This document shows, one piece after another, positions 52,468 through 61,421 of a stretch of DNA of 64,000 bases; the first letter of the stretch is position 1, and every line of letters begins with the position of its first letter. The position numbers and the translations under genes are program-made. Origin of the DNA: Glycomyces sp. L485 (GTDB lineage: Bacteria; Actinomycetota; Actinomycetes; Mycobacteriales; Micromonosporaceae); the NCBI RefSeq assembly GCF_022548875.1, contig NZ_JAKZEW010000019.1, positions 470 to 64,469 of the forward strand. The letters are read 5' to 3'. Below the pieces are notes generated by a model, which was given only the letters and a program-made list of their open reading frames with translations, made no database searches and had not been told where the DNA came from.

Positions 52468-52646
52468 CTCGTCCTTCAGGTTTTTGGTCGCCTCCCCAGT
52501 CGCGCGCCCGTTCAGGCGGCTATATCAGAATGACCGGTTGTAATCGCCGAGTCCAGGCTTGAGTCAGATGGCCGACACAAGCGGGTATCTGCGTCTCCCA
52601 GCTGCGATAATGCGGGGCCGGTCCGGTACTGGCGGTAAGGGGCGCG

Positions 52647-53381
52647 CTAGCCGAAGTTCTGCACCCAGTACGGGGTTCCGTCGCGGTCGGCGATGCCGAT
52701 GCCGATGACGTCGTAGTCGCAGTTGAGGATGTTGGCGCGGTGGCCCTCGGAGTTCATCCAGCCCTCCATGACGGAGGCGACGTCGGGGTAGCCGGCGGCG
52801 ATGTTCTCGCCGACTCCGCCGTTGAAGCCCTGCTCGGCGGCGCGTTCGGAAGGGTTGCGCCCGTCGAGGGAGATGTGGTCGAAGTAGTCGTTGACGGCCA
52901 TGTCCTCGGCGTGGAGGCGCGAGGCGGTGTCGAGGAGCGAGTTGCGCTCCAGCGCGCCGCAGCCGGCCGCTGAGCGCTCGTCGTTGACGGCGTCGACCAG
53001 CGCCTGATCGCGGGTGCGGTCCGGCTCGGGTTCAGGCTCGTCGGGGCCGTCGTCCGGCTCCGGATCGGGCTGAGGTTCCTCTTCCTCCGCCTCCTGTTCC
53101 GACGGGGCCTCGGTCGTGGGGGTCTCCTGCTCCTCGGCCTCTTGGGGCTGGATCGAGGTGTCGCCTATCTGCAGGTCGGGCCGAGGGGTGTCGGCGGGTG
53201 CCTGGACGGTCCGGGCGGTCTGGGAGTCCCCGTCGGGGGCGGCGGTCTGTTCGAGTGGCGACCCGAGCGCCCACAGTGAAGTGGCGATCGTGCTGAATCC
53301 GAAGGCCAGGAGGATCGCGAGGAACATCCGGCGGCGGTTCTCGGCGGGGTTGCGATGACGCCCGCCCCTGACTCGACTCAT
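52647..53381 (-). CDS. Membrane-anchored CAP/SCP-domain protein
   Basis: The product is 244 aa. A basic N-terminus and one hydrophobic segment (about 20-40) act as signal or anchor. An acidic Pro/Glu linker (about 75-122, with PDPEPDDGPDEPEPEPD) leads to a CAP domain (about 126-244) with AVNDERSAAGCGALERN, ASRLHAEDMA, DYFDHISLDGRNPSERA, GENIAAGYPD and WMNSEGHRANILN. The CAP histidine/glutamate cavity residues are present. Bacterial CAP proteins are secreted and of uncertain function. The linker suggests that the domain extends through the cell wall. Confidence 0.9.
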   Translation of the reverse strand: MSRVRGGRHRNPAENRRRMFLAILLAFGFSTIATSLWALGSPLEQTAAPDGDSQTARTVQAPADTPRPDLQIGDTSIQPQEAEEQETPTTEAPSEQEAEEEEPQPDPEPDDGPDEPEPEPDRTRDQALVDAVNDERSAAGCGALERNSLLDTASRLHAEDMAVNDYFDHISLDGRNPSERAAEQGFNGGVGENIAAGYPDVASVMEGWMNSEGHRANILNCDYDVIGIGIADRDGTPYWVQNFG

Positions 53382-53695
53382 GGGGGTGCAGCAGCCTCGT
53401 TACGGGGAGTTACATGAGGTATCTTCCGTTTTGTCAGGACCCTATCAGGCGCGAGGGCGCTGCCGGGCCCCGAGGTGTGACCCCCGTCCAATCCAAGGGG
53501 CAAAGCCTGTGTAAAGCTTGACGAGAACCGCCGAAGAGGCGGATGATGTTCAGTGACGGCCAGCGTTCATGAGCCGTACTTCATGGTCAGGCTTGGGCAA
53601 TCGGCTCAAGTCCCAAAAATACACTCAGGTAGATGCGACGTTATTTATGGTGCGTACACCACCGTCACCAAACGACGCGATCGCAAGGAGAAACT
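53382..53695. other. Intergenic region with a promoter for the 62-aa protein
   Basis: The 314-bp gap between divergent genes holds no gene I can support. TTGACG (53518-53523) and GATGAT (53542-53547) with an 18-bp spacer form a plausible promoter for the downstream small gene. An imperfect inverted repeat (gcttgggc...ggctcaag, about 53589-53609) lies between this promoter and the gene. The section 53600-53660 is unusually AT-rich for this genome. Confidence 0.4.
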
Positions 53696-53884
53696 ATGGC
53701 GAAAGCCCTCTACGGCCACATCGGTCAGGCGCCGAGCAAGCGACTGATGGAAGAAGTGGTCCAGCTACGCGCGCGAGTACGCAACCTCGAGACCGAACTC
53801 GCCGAGCTGCGCGCTCGCGAGAACGAGGTTCAACACGACGAAGCCGAGGAGTTGATGCGGCTGTCAGAGCCCGCGTTGACTTAG
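53696..53884 (+). CDS. Small coiled-coil protein upstream of smc
   Basis: The product is 62 aa from ATG 53696 with an excellent AAGGAG site 7 nt upstream. The first 15 residues (MAKALYGHIGQAPSK) are followed by one amphipathic coiled coil (VVQLRARVRNLETELAELRAREN) and an acidic tail. No signal or cysteine is present. Similar short proteins occur in other actinomycetes and are uncharacterised. A hairpin follows, so it is probably a single-gene transcript. No function can be given. Its place immediately before smc may be chance. Confidence 0.75.
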   Translation: MAKALYGHIGQAPSKRLMEEVVQLRARVRNLETELAELRARENEVQHDEAEELMRLSEPALT

Positions 53885-53909
53885 CGTCACTCGCACCACG
53901 GAAACACCA

Positions 53910-53938
53910 GCGCGCCAGCTGCACGACAGCCGGCGCGC
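53910..53938 (+). terminator. Hairpin after the 62-aa protein gene
   Basis: The arms gcgcgccagctg (53910-53921) and cagccggcgcgc (53927-53938) pair with one A-C mismatch around cacga. The following attgtcgtg is only weakly T-rich, so termination may be partial. Confidence 0.55.
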
Positions 53939-53990
53939 ATTGTCGTGTCCGGGGCGGTTCGATATGCCCGTTCCCGTCGGGACGGCCTTG

Positions 53991-53996
53991 TAGTCT
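53991..53996 (+). promoter_or_regulatory. Candidate smc -10 box
   Basis: TAGTCT lies about 44 nt before the smc TTG, giving a leader of roughly 37 nt. No convincing -35 is seen. Confidence 0.35.
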
Positions 53997-54039
53997 AGGA
54001 CCGACCCAGCCACGCAGACCCGCGCCTCGGAGTTGACCG

Positions 54040-57000
54040 TTGTACCTCAAGAGCCTGACGCTGAAGGGCTTCAAGTCCTTCGCCTCGGCCACGACCCTGC
54101 GGTTCGAACCCGGCATCACCTGCGTCGTCGGCCCCAACGGTTCCGGCAAGTCCAATGTCGTCGACGCCATCGCCTGGGTCCTCGGCGAGCAGGGCGCGAA
54201 GTCACTGCGCGGCGGCAAGATGGAAGACGTCATCTTCGCCGGCACCACCGGCCGCCCCGCCCTCGGCCGCGCCGAGGTCACCCTCACCATCGACAACTCC
54301 GACGGCGCCATCCCCATCGACTACACCGAAGTCTCGATCACCCGCCGCATGTTCCGCTCCGGCGAGGGCGAATACGAGATCAACGGCGACCGCTGCCGCC
54401 TCCTCGACGTCCAGGACCTCCTCTCCGACGCCGGCATCGGCCGCGAGATGCACGTCCTGGTAGGCCAGGGAAAACTCGACTCCTACCTCCACGCCCGCCC
54501 CGAGGACCGCCGCTCCTTCATCGAAGAGGCCGCCGGCGTCCTCAAACACCGCAAGCGCAAAGAGAAGGCCCTGCGCAAACTCGAAGGCATGCAGGGCAAC
54601 CTCGACCGCCTGGGAGACCTCACCTCCGAGCTGCGCCGCCAGCTCAAACCCCTCGGACGCCAGGCCGAACTCGCCCGCCGCGCACAGACCATCCAGATGG
54701 ACCTGCGCGAGGCCCGCCTGCGCCTGCTCGCCGACGACCTCCACAGTCTCCGCACGAACATCGCCAAGGACCTCGCCGACGAAGAGGCCCTCAAGGAGCG
54801 CAAGGCCGTCCTCGGCGAAGAGCACGAGCGCCTCGCGGCCCAGATCGGCGAGCTCGAGACCGCCCACGCCGCCGACAAGCCGCGCCTCGCCCGCCTCCAG
54901 GAGACCTGGTACCGCCTCCAGGCCGTCGCCGAGCGCCTGCGATCCACCGCCCAACTCGCCGCCGAGCGCCGCCGCTACCTCTCAGAGGACTCGAGCGACG
55001 ACCGCGCCGGACGGGACCCCGACGTCCTGGAGACCGAGGCCCAGCGCATCCGCGAACAGGAGATCGAGCTGCGCGAGGGCATCGCCGAGGACTCCGAACG
55101 CCTCGCGAGCGCCGTCGAGGCCCGCGAGCAGACCGAGGAGTCGCTCGCCGAAGCCGAGCAGCGCATCGTCGGCGCCGTCAAGGCCGCCGCAGAACGCCGC
55201 GAGAACCTCGCCAAGCTCCGCGGCCGCGTCGACTCCCTGCACACCCGCACCGCGGCCGCCGACGAAGAGCTCGAACGCGCCTCCGTCGCCCTCGCCGAAG
55301 CCAGGGAACGCGCCGAAGCCGCCGCCGAAGCGGTCGCCGAGGCCGAGGCCGAAGGCGAAGCGGTCGAGGCGGACGCCGACCTCGACGAGCGGACGGCCGC
55401 CGCGAAGACCCGCGTCGCCGCCGCCAAGGCCGAGGTCGACCGGCTCGCCGAGGCCGAGCGCACCGCCGACCGCGAGGCCTCCCAGTGGACCGCCCGCGAG
55501 GAGGCCCTCGCCGTCGGCCTGCGCCGCAAGGACGGCGCCGCCGCCCTCCTCTCCCGCGACCAGACCCTCCCCGGTCTGCTCGGTTCCGTCGCCGCCCTGC
55601 TCACCGTAGAACCCGGCTATGAGGCGGTCCTCGCCGCCGCGCTCGGCCGCCTGGCCGACGCCATCGCCGTCACCGACGCCGCCAGCGCCGCCGCCGCCCT
55701 CCAGATCCTCCGCGACGAGGACGGGGGCCAGACCGGATTCCTCATCGCCGGCGCCGCCTCGCACGTCCAGGTCCCGCCGAGCTTCAAGGCCGTCGCCGAC
55801 ACCGTCTCGGCCCCCGCCGACCTCGCCGGAACCGTCCGATCGGTCCTCGCCGGCATGGTCGTCGCCGACGACCTCGACGCCGCCCGCGCCATCGTCGCCG
55901 CCCACCCCGAGCTGACCGCCGTCACCCGCGACGGCGACGTCCTCGGCGCCTCCACCGCCCACGGCGGCTCGGCGAAGGCCCAGTCCTACATCGAGATCCA
56001 GGCCGCCGTCGACGAGGCCCGCGACCGCAAGATCGCCGCCGAGTCGCTCGCCTCGGACCTGCGCGAACAGCTCGACGAAGCCCGTGACGCGCTCGGCGAG
56101 GCCGAGACCGCCGCCGACGAGGTCCGCGCCGCCAGGCGCCAGGCCGAAGCCGCCCACAACGCCGTCCACCGCCGCCTCGCCGAACTCGGCGCCGCGGCCC
56201 GCGGCGCCGAGGCCGAGGTAGCCCGCCTCGCCCAGAGCAAGGAGCGCGCCACGCGCGCCCGCGAGGCCGACACCGCCGGCCTGGCCGACCTCGAAGCGCA
56301 GCTCGAAGCGCTCGAAGCCGAGCCCGAGGTCGAAGAGCCGTCCACCGACGAACGCGACGCGTTCGCCCGCGAACTGGAAGCGGCCCGCCAGAACGAGATG
56401 GAGACACGCCTGGCCGTCCGCACCGCCGAAGAGCGCGCCTCGGCGCTGGCGGGCCGCGCCGACGCTCTGGCCCGCCAAGCTCAGTCAGAGCGCGCCGCCC
56501 GCGCCCGCGCCGAGGCCCGGCGTGCCGCCCGCGCCCGCGGCGCCGCCGTCGCAGCGCTCGTCGCCGAGGCCGCCGAGACCACGGGCGTCCAGATCACCGA
56601 CTCCCTCGAAGCCGCCGCCATCGAACGCGACCGCATCGCCGCCGAGCAGGCCCGACGCGAGGCCGCGCTCGCCGAAGTGCGAGAGCGCGCGAACACCACC
56701 GCCGCAGAGCTCGAACGCATCACGTCGGCGGCCCACCGAGACGAGGTCGCCCGCGCAGAGCAGCGCCTGCGCATCGAGCAGCTCGAAGAGAAAGCCGGCG
56801 CCGACTACGGCGTCGACATCGAGACGCTCCTGGCCGAGTACGGGCCTGAGCGGCCGGTCCCGCCCAGCGCCGAGGACGTCGCCAAGGCCGAGGGCCAGGG
56901 AAAGCCCGAGCCCGAGCCGGTCCCGTTCGACCGGGCCGTCATGGAGAAGCGCGCCGCCCGCGGCGAGCGCGAGCTCAAGCTCCTCGGCAAGGTCAACCCC

Positions 57001-57585
57001 CTGGCCCTGGAGGAGTTCGCCGCACTCGAAGAGCGCTACAAGTTCCTCAACGAGCAGCTCGAAGACGTCAAGAGGACCCGCGCCGACCTCCACACCGTGG
57101 TCAAGGAGGTCGACGACCGCATCCAGAGCGTCTTCGCCGAGGCCTACGCCGACACCGCCCGCGAGTTCGAGCACGTGTTCCAGACCGTCTTCCCCGGCGG
57201 GGAGGGCCGGCTCGTCCTCACCGACCCCGAGAACCTGCTGGAGACCGGCGTCGAGGTCGAGGCCAGGCCCCCGGGCAAGAAGGTCAAGCGGCTCTCGCTG
57301 CTGTCGGGCGGCGAGCGGTCGCTGACGGCGCTGGCGCTGCTGTGCGCGATCTTCCGTGCGCGTCCCAGCCCGTTCTACCTCATGGACGAGGTCGAGGCCG
57401 CTCTCGACGACGTCAACCTCCAGCGGCTGCTGAACCTGCTCAGGCAGTTGCAGGAGAACTCGCAGCTGCTGGTCATCACGCACCAGAAGCGCACGATGGA
57501 GATCGGCGACGCCCTCTACGGCGTGACGATGCGGTCGGGAGTGACCCAGGTGATCTCGCAGAAGTTCATCAGGGAAGAGGCCTGA
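54040..57585 (+). CDS. smc: Chromosome segregation protein SMC
   Basis: The product is 1181 aa, full length. It is the condensin ATPase that compacts and segregates the chromosome with ScpA/ScpB. The N-terminal head starts MYLKSLTLKGFKSFA with Walker A GPNGSGKSNVVDAIAWVLGE (about 31-50). Coiled coil (about 165-500) leads to the hinge (about 505-660, LPGLLGSVAALL to TAHGGSAK). The return coil is rich in Ala/Glu/Arg, and the C-terminal head has LSGGERSLTALALL (about 1088-1101) and YLMDEVEAALDDVN. The TTG start is placed by homology and a GGAG seven bases upstream. Confidence 0.97.
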   Translation: MYLKSLTLKGFKSFASATTLRFEPGITCVVGPNGSGKSNVVDAIAWVLGEQGAKSLRGGKMEDVIFAGTTGRPALGRAEVTLTIDNSDGAIPIDYTEVSITRRMFRSGEGEYEINGDRCRLLDVQDLLSDAGIGREMHVLVGQGKLDSYLHARPEDRRSFIEEAAGVLKHRKRKEKALRKLEGMQGNLDRLGDLTSELRRQLKPLGRQAELARRAQTIQMDLREARLRLLADDLHSLRTNIAKDLADEEALKERKAVLGEEHERLAAQIGELETAHAADKPRLARLQETWYRLQAVAERLRSTAQLAAERRRYLSEDSSDDRAGRDPDVLETEAQRIREQEIELREGIAEDSERLASAVEAREQTEESLAEAEQRIVGAVKAAAERRENLAKLRGRVDSLHTRTAAADEELERASVALAEARERAEAAAEAVAEAEAEGEAVEADADLDERTAAAKTRVAAAKAEVDRLAEAERTADREASQWTAREEALAVGLRRKDGAAALLSRDQTLPGLLGSVAALLTVEPGYEAVLAAALGRLADAIAVTDAASAAAALQILRDEDGGQTGFLIAGAASHVQVPPSFKAVADTVSAPADLAGTVRSVLAGMVVADDLDAARAIVAAHPELTAVTRDGDVLGASTAHGGSAKAQSYIEIQAAVDEARDRKIAAESLASDLREQLDEARDALGEAETAADEVRAARRQAEAAHNAVHRRLAELGAAARGAEAEVARLAQSKERATRAREADTAGLADLEAQLEALEAEPEVEEPSTDERDAFARELEAARQNEMETRLAVRTAEERASALAGRADALARQAQSERAARARAEARRAARARGAAVAALVAEAAETTGVQITDSLEAAAIERDRIAAEQARREAALAEVRERANTTAAELERITSAAHRDEVARAEQRLRIEQLEEKAGADYGVDIETLLAEYGPERPVPPSAEDVAKAEGQGKPEPEPVPFDRAVMEKRAARGERELKLLGKVNPLALEEFAALEERYKFLNEQLEDVKRTRADLHTVVKEVDDRIQSVFAEAYADTAREFEHVFQTVFPGGEGRLVLTDPENLLETGVEVEARPPGKKVKRLSLLSGGERSLTALALLCAIFRARPSPFYLMDEVEAALDDVNLQRLLNLLRQLQENSQLLVITHQKRTMEIGDALYGVTMRSGVTQVISQKFIREEA

Positions 57586-57637
57586 GGACGGGTCGGTACA
57601 GTGGTGGAGCACTGGAGACTTCCCGGAAGGTGAAATC

Positions 57638-58738
57638 GTGGACAACCTGTGGATCTGGCTGGTGGCCGCCCTCGTCTTGGTGGCGGCTGTGGTCGGCGGC
57701 GTGCTGCTCGCGCGCCGGTCCCGCCCGTCGGCGATCGAGGCGGAGGAGCCCGCCGAACCGCAGGTGGAAGCCGAGCCCGAGCGGCCGTCGATCGAGACCC
57801 CCGAACCGACGGCCGGGCGGCTGGTGCGGCTGCGCTCGCGCCTGTCCCGCTCCAACAGCACCCTCGGCAAGGGCCTGCTGGCGCTGCTGGCCAGCGACAA
57901 GCTCGACGACGAGGTCTGGGAAGAGGTCGAGGACACGCTCCTGGGCGCCGACGTCGGCGTCACCGACACGACCCAGATCGTCGAGCACCTCCGCGAGCGC
58001 GTCAAGGTCCTCGGCACCCGCACCCCGGCCGAGGTGCGCGCGCTGCTGACCGAGGAGCTCTCCGCCGCGCTCGAACCGGATCTGGACCGGAGCCTCGCGA
58101 CCGTCTCACCGTCGGGCGAGGGACCTGCGACGGTCATGGTGGTCGGCGTCAACGGCTCGGGCAAGACCACCACCTGCGGCAAGATCGCCCGGGTCCTCAT
58201 CGCCGACGGCCATTCGGTGATCATGGGCGCCGCCGACACGTTCCGCGCCGCGGCCGCCGAGCAGTTGGAGACGTGGGGGAGCCGTGTGGGCGCCAAGGTG
58301 ATCCGCCGCGGTGAGGGCGCCGACCCCGCCTCGGTCGCCTTCGACGCCGTCAAGGCCGGCTCCGACGAGGGCACGGACGTCGTCCTGGTCGACACCGCCG
58401 GGCGCCTCCAGAACAAGACCGGCCTGATGGACGAGCTCGGCAAGGTCAAGCGCGTGATCGAGAAGCAGGGCCCGGTCGCCGAGACGCTGCTGGTCCTCGA
58501 CGCGACGACCGGCCAGAACGGGCTCCAGCAGGCGAAGGTGTTCGGCGAGGTCTGCCAGATCACCGGCGTCGTGCTCACCAAGCTCGACGGGACCGCCAAG
58601 GGCGGGATCGTCATCGCGGTTCAGCGGCAGTTGAGGGTACCGGTTAAGCTGGTCGGACTCGGGGAAGGTCCGGATGACCTGGCCCCGTTCCAGGTAGAAG
58701 AGTTCGTCGACGCGATCGTCGATGGCGCCGACGGCTGA
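57638..58738 (+). CDS. ftsY: Signal recognition particle receptor FtsY
   Basis: The product is 366 aa. It docks SRP-ribosome complexes at the membrane. It begins with one membrane helix (about 4-24), as in other actinobacterial FtsY proteins, then a short acidic A region (about 30-60), and the NG domain with GTPase motif VVGVNGSGKTTTCGKIA (about 168-184), DTFRAAAAEQLETW, VDTAGRLQNKTGLMDEL and TKLDGTAKGG, ending GLGEGPDDLAPF. The GTG at 57638 has GGAAGG eight bases upstream. smc-ftsY is a conserved neighbour pair. Confidence 0.96.
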   Translation: MDNLWIWLVAALVLVAAVVGGVLLARRSRPSAIEAEEPAEPQVEAEPERPSIETPEPTAGRLVRLRSRLSRSNSTLGKGLLALLASDKLDDEVWEEVEDTLLGADVGVTDTTQIVEHLRERVKVLGTRTPAEVRALLTEELSAALEPDLDRSLATVSPSGEGPATVMVVGVNGSGKTTTCGKIARVLIADGHSVIMGAADTFRAAAAEQLETWGSRVGAKVIRRGEGADPASVAFDAVKAGSDEGTDVVLVDTAGRLQNKTGLMDELGKVKRVIEKQGPVAETLLVLDATTGQNGLQQAKVFGEVCQITGVVLTKLDGTAKGGIVIAVQRQLRVPVKLVGLGEGPDDLAPFQVEEFVDAIVDGADG

Positions 58739-58765
58739 TTCAGAACACGGGCACAGCGGGGACCG

Positions 58766-59554
58766 GTGAGCCAAGACGAGATTCCGCTTATTGGCGGTAA
58801 CACCAGCACAGTGGTCCGATTGGGGGACACGGTCCGGCGCAATACCGGCCCGTGGACGCCCGCGGTCCACGCCCTGCTGCGGCATCTGGAGCAGGCCGGT
58901 TTCACCGGTGCGCCCAGGCCGCTCGGGATCGACGAGCACGACCGCGAGGTCCTGTCGTTCGTGGAGGGCGAGCCGGGCAAGTACCCGCTCGCTCCGCACT
59001 GGACGACCGACGAGACGCTCACCGCGGTGGCGAAGATGCTGCGGATGTTCCACGACGCCCAGTACGGCTTCCGGCCCCAGCCGGGGGCGACATGGCGCTC
59101 GTTCGGGCCACCGCCGCCGGACACCGAGGTCATCTGCCACCACGACGCCGCGCCCCACAACGTGGTCTGGAGGCCCGACGGGACGCTGTCCCTCATCGAC
59201 TTCGACCTCGCCAGCCCCGGCTCGCGGATCTACGACGTGGCGTACGCGGCCTGGACGTGGGTGCCGGTCTTCACCGACCGGGACTCGATGACGCTGGGCT
59301 GGAAGAAGCCCGACCGTCCCAGGCGCCTGCGCCTGTTCGCCGACGCCTACGGGCTGTCGGGCAGGGACCGCGAGCGGTTCATCAAGGTCATCCGCAAACG
59401 GATCGTGGACCACATCGAGGGGATCAGGCGCATGGCCCAGGCCGGCGACCCGACCTTCGAGCGGATCGTGCAGAAGGGCCATCTGCGTCGGCCCGCGCGC
59501 GACCTGCGTCTGCTCGACGCCGAGCGCTACAGGTTGGACGAGGCGCTGCGCTGA
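58766..59554 (+). CDS. Aminoglycoside phosphotransferase-like kinase
   Basis: The product is 262 aa. Kinase-fold motifs are the catalytic loop CHHDAAPHNVVW (about 130-141) and the metal-binding LIDFDLASPGSRIYDVA (about 147-163). LSFVEGEPG and MLRMFHDAQ fit the hinge and helix C-terminal to the ATP site. The family phosphorylates small alcohols and sometimes antibiotics, so resistance should not be assumed. The Gly-rich N-terminal strand GGNTSTVVRLGDTVRR may hold the nucleotide. GTG 58766 is 27 bp after ftsY, so it may be read through from ftsY. Confidence 0.83.
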   Translation: MSQDEIPLIGGNTSTVVRLGDTVRRNTGPWTPAVHALLRHLEQAGFTGAPRPLGIDEHDREVLSFVEGEPGKYPLAPHWTTDETLTAVAKMLRMFHDAQYGFRPQPGATWRSFGPPPPDTEVICHHDAAPHNVVWRPDGTLSLIDFDLASPGSRIYDVAYAAWTWVPVFTDRDSMTLGWKKPDRPRRLRLFADAYGLSGRDRERFIKVIRKRIVDHIEGIRRMAQAGDPTFERIVQKGHLRRPARDLRLLDAERYRLDEALR

Positions 59555-59952
59555 TCCGCTGCGCCTGTGCGATGTCGCGGCGAGGGCCCGCCGACGAGCC
59601 GGGAGCCGACGGTGCCCTCGCCGCTGATCCTTGCGTCTCCTGCTCCGCCGATCGGAGCGCCACAAGAGCTGGAGCGCTCCCAATTCGATCGGCAGGACAT
59701 TCGGGGAGTCGGAGTCCGCGCTGTGGGTTCTCGAAGGGTTTTGAGGGATTTGATAGTGAACATACCTTGTGAGCGCTTGCCTGTCAATACATCGGCTCAC
59801 ATCAATACACAAGGCCAACTGGTCAGCATATACGCCGCCCCGGAGTCAGACTCCGGACGAATTCATCATTCTGTAAGACCGCCTACCGGGGTCCCGACCG
59901 GATCCTCGCAGGATGATGGGGGCAGAAGCGACCCCCTGAAAGGAACGAACCG
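59555..59952 (+). promoter_or_regulatory. Regulatory region with dyads before the thioredoxin-like gene
   Basis: The gap of about 400 bp holds no gene I can support; an open frame at 59567-59956 has no motif. TTGAGG (59741-59746) and TACCTT (59763-59768), 16 bp apart, form a promoter. Around its start lie nested inverted repeats: CCTTGTG (59765-59771) with CACAAGG (59808-59814), and GTGAGC (59769-59774) with GCTCAC (59795-59800). TCAATACA is repeated at 59784-59791 and 59802-59809. A perfect dyad CCGGAGTC-A-GACTCCGG is at 59840-59856. These look like binding sites of at least one repressor or activator. Confidence 0.5.
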
Positions 59953-60540
59953 TTGAAACGCACTGCGATCGGCATCGCCGCGACCGGACTGGCCGCGGCC
60001 CTCGCGATGAGCGCCTGCGGCTCCGACGAGGAGCCCACCGACGAGGAGCCAACGAGCGAGGAGGCGACGGCCGAGGAGACGACCGACGAGGCGGCCCCGG
60101 AGACCGCCGAGGAGGACAAGGCCGTCCCCGAACTCCTCGACTTCACCGCCACCACCGTCGACGGTGAGGAGTTCGAGGGAGCCTCCCTGGTCGGCGACCC
60201 GACCGTCTTGTGGTTCTGGGAGCACGACTGCCCGATCTGCCAGAGTCAGGGACCGGCCGTCGCCGACCTGTACGACGAGTTCGGCGACCGGATCGACATC
60301 GTCGGCGTCTCCGGCGCCGGCATCTACGCCGCCAGCAGCGCCGACGACCGCGAGGGCTTCGTTGAGCAGACCGGCACCGGCGACGCCTTCCACATCGAGG
60401 ACCAGGACTACGAGCTGCGCAACGCCTTCGGCATAGTCAGCCAGAGCACCTTCGTCGTTCTCGACGGCGAAGGCGAGGTCGTCGAGAGCGGCTCGCTCAG
60501 CGAAGACGACCTCAACGACGCCGTCGAAGACCTCGTCTGA
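59953..60540 (+). CDS. Thioredoxin-like (TlpA/AhpC-type) lipoprotein
   Basis: The product is 195 aa. A lipoprotein signal ends at Cys22 (AMSAC), followed by an acidic linker of Glu/Thr repeats (about 24-57) and a thioredoxin fold (about 60-195) with WFWEHDCPICQSQGP, in which CPIC at 93-96 is the redox pair. The cis-proline position usual in thioredoxins is not obvious, SQSTFVVLD taking its place. It probably reduces or oxidises extracytoplasmic thiols. It converges on a CcdA-type gene that could supply electrons. The TTG start has AAAGGA nine bases upstream. Confidence 0.87.
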   Translation: MKRTAIGIAATGLAAALAMSACGSDEEPTDEEPTSEEATAEETTDEAAPETAEEDKAVPELLDFTATTVDGEEFEGASLVGDPTVLWFWEHDCPICQSQGPAVADLYDEFGDRIDIVGVSGAGIYAASSADDREGFVEQTGTGDAFHIEDQDYELRNAFGIVSQSTFVVLDGEGEVVESGSLSEDDLNDAVEDLV

Positions 60541-60548
60541 CCGAGGCC

Positions 60549-60573
60549 CGGGCCCCGGCGGAGCCGGGGCCCG
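60549..60573. terminator. Bidirectional terminator hairpin
   Basis: An 11-bp perfect stem (60549-60559 with 60563-60573) with a gga loop in the 36-bp gap between the two convergent genes. It has no T-run on either side. Confidence 0.7.
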
Positions 60574-60576
60574 CTC

Positions 60577-61353
60577 TCATCTCCCGAACACCGACTTCAC
60601 CAGCTCCTCCAGGAACCGCTGCACCGACAGCGCGCCCTCGATCACCGGGTCCGACGGGTCGCCACCGCCAAGGACCCGCAGATCCCACCAGCCGTAGTAG
60701 GCGACGTACAGCCCGGCCGCCAGCAGCAGCACCCCCACCACCCGCATGACCTTAGGGAACTGGCGCTTGAGCCACACGATGAGCCCCTCGCGCGCCAGCG
60801 CGATCGCCAGTGACACCACGCCTATCACGATCGTCATCCCGAGCGCGTAGGCCAGGAACATCGCCGTTCCGCCGAGCACCGACGTCGACCGGAACGTCTG
60901 CGCCACCAGCGCCAGGAACGGCGCGATGGTGCACGACAGCGAGGCGAGGGCGAAGAACAGGCCGAACAGCGTCATCGAACCGAGCGAGCGTTTGACCTCC
61001 CGCCCGCCGAGCTTGGGCATGAACGTCGGCAGGCCGCGCCCGAGCAGCAGCCACACACCGGCGAGCGCGACGGCGGCGCCGACGACGATGGTCACCCACG
61101 GCAGGAAGCCGGTGATGCCGACCGCCGCGGTGGACACGAGCAGACCGAAGGCGCCGAAGACGGTCACGAAGCCGATGGTCATCGCGACGGTGAACAGGCC
61201 GGCGCGGCCCAGGGCCCGCCACCGCGAGACGTCCTCGTCGGCCTCGCCGGTGATGAGGAAACCGGCGTAGACCGGGAGGAGTGCGAATCCGCACGGGTTC
61301 ACCGCGGCCACGGCCCCGGCGATGAGCGCGAACGCGAAGGGGAGATCCTGCAT
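60577..61353 (-). CDS. ccdA: CcdA/DsbD-type membrane electron transporter
   Basis: The product is 258 aa from ATG 61353. About six or seven membrane helices carry the family's two cysteines: VNPCGFALLPVYAGF in helix 1 and SLSCTIAPFLALV in a central helix. These pass electrons from cytoplasmic thioredoxin to extracytoplasmic thiol proteins, as in cytochrome c maturation or DsbD. The neighbouring CPIC lipoprotein is a natural partner, although the two genes converge. Several in-frame codons upstream exist, but the family begins at this point. No cytochrome c assembly genes are in the window. Confidence 0.9.
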   Translation of the reverse strand: MQDLPFAFALIAGAVAAVNPCGFALLPVYAGFLITGEADEDVSRWRALGRAGLFTVAMTIGFVTVFGAFGLLVSTAAVGITGFLPWVTIVVGAAVALAGVWLLLGRGLPTFMPKLGGREVKRSLGSMTLFGLFFALASLSCTIAPFLALVAQTFRSTSVLGGTAMFLAYALGMTIVIGVVSLAIALAREGLIVWLKRQFPKVMRVVGVLLLAAGLYVAYYGWWDLRVLGGGDPSDPVIEGALSVQRFLEELVKSVFGR

Positions 61354-61421
61354 GCTACGAGTCTGCCCGCCGGAGTCGGTCGGCAATGCGTGCCAGCTCA
61401 CATAGCGGCCTTACAGAGCGC

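Noticed and set aside
59567-59956. 129-codon frame between the kinase-fold gene and the thioredoxin-like gene
   Set aside because: No motif, and it crosses a stretch full of dyads and a promoter and ends inside the next gene. It reads as regulatory DNA.
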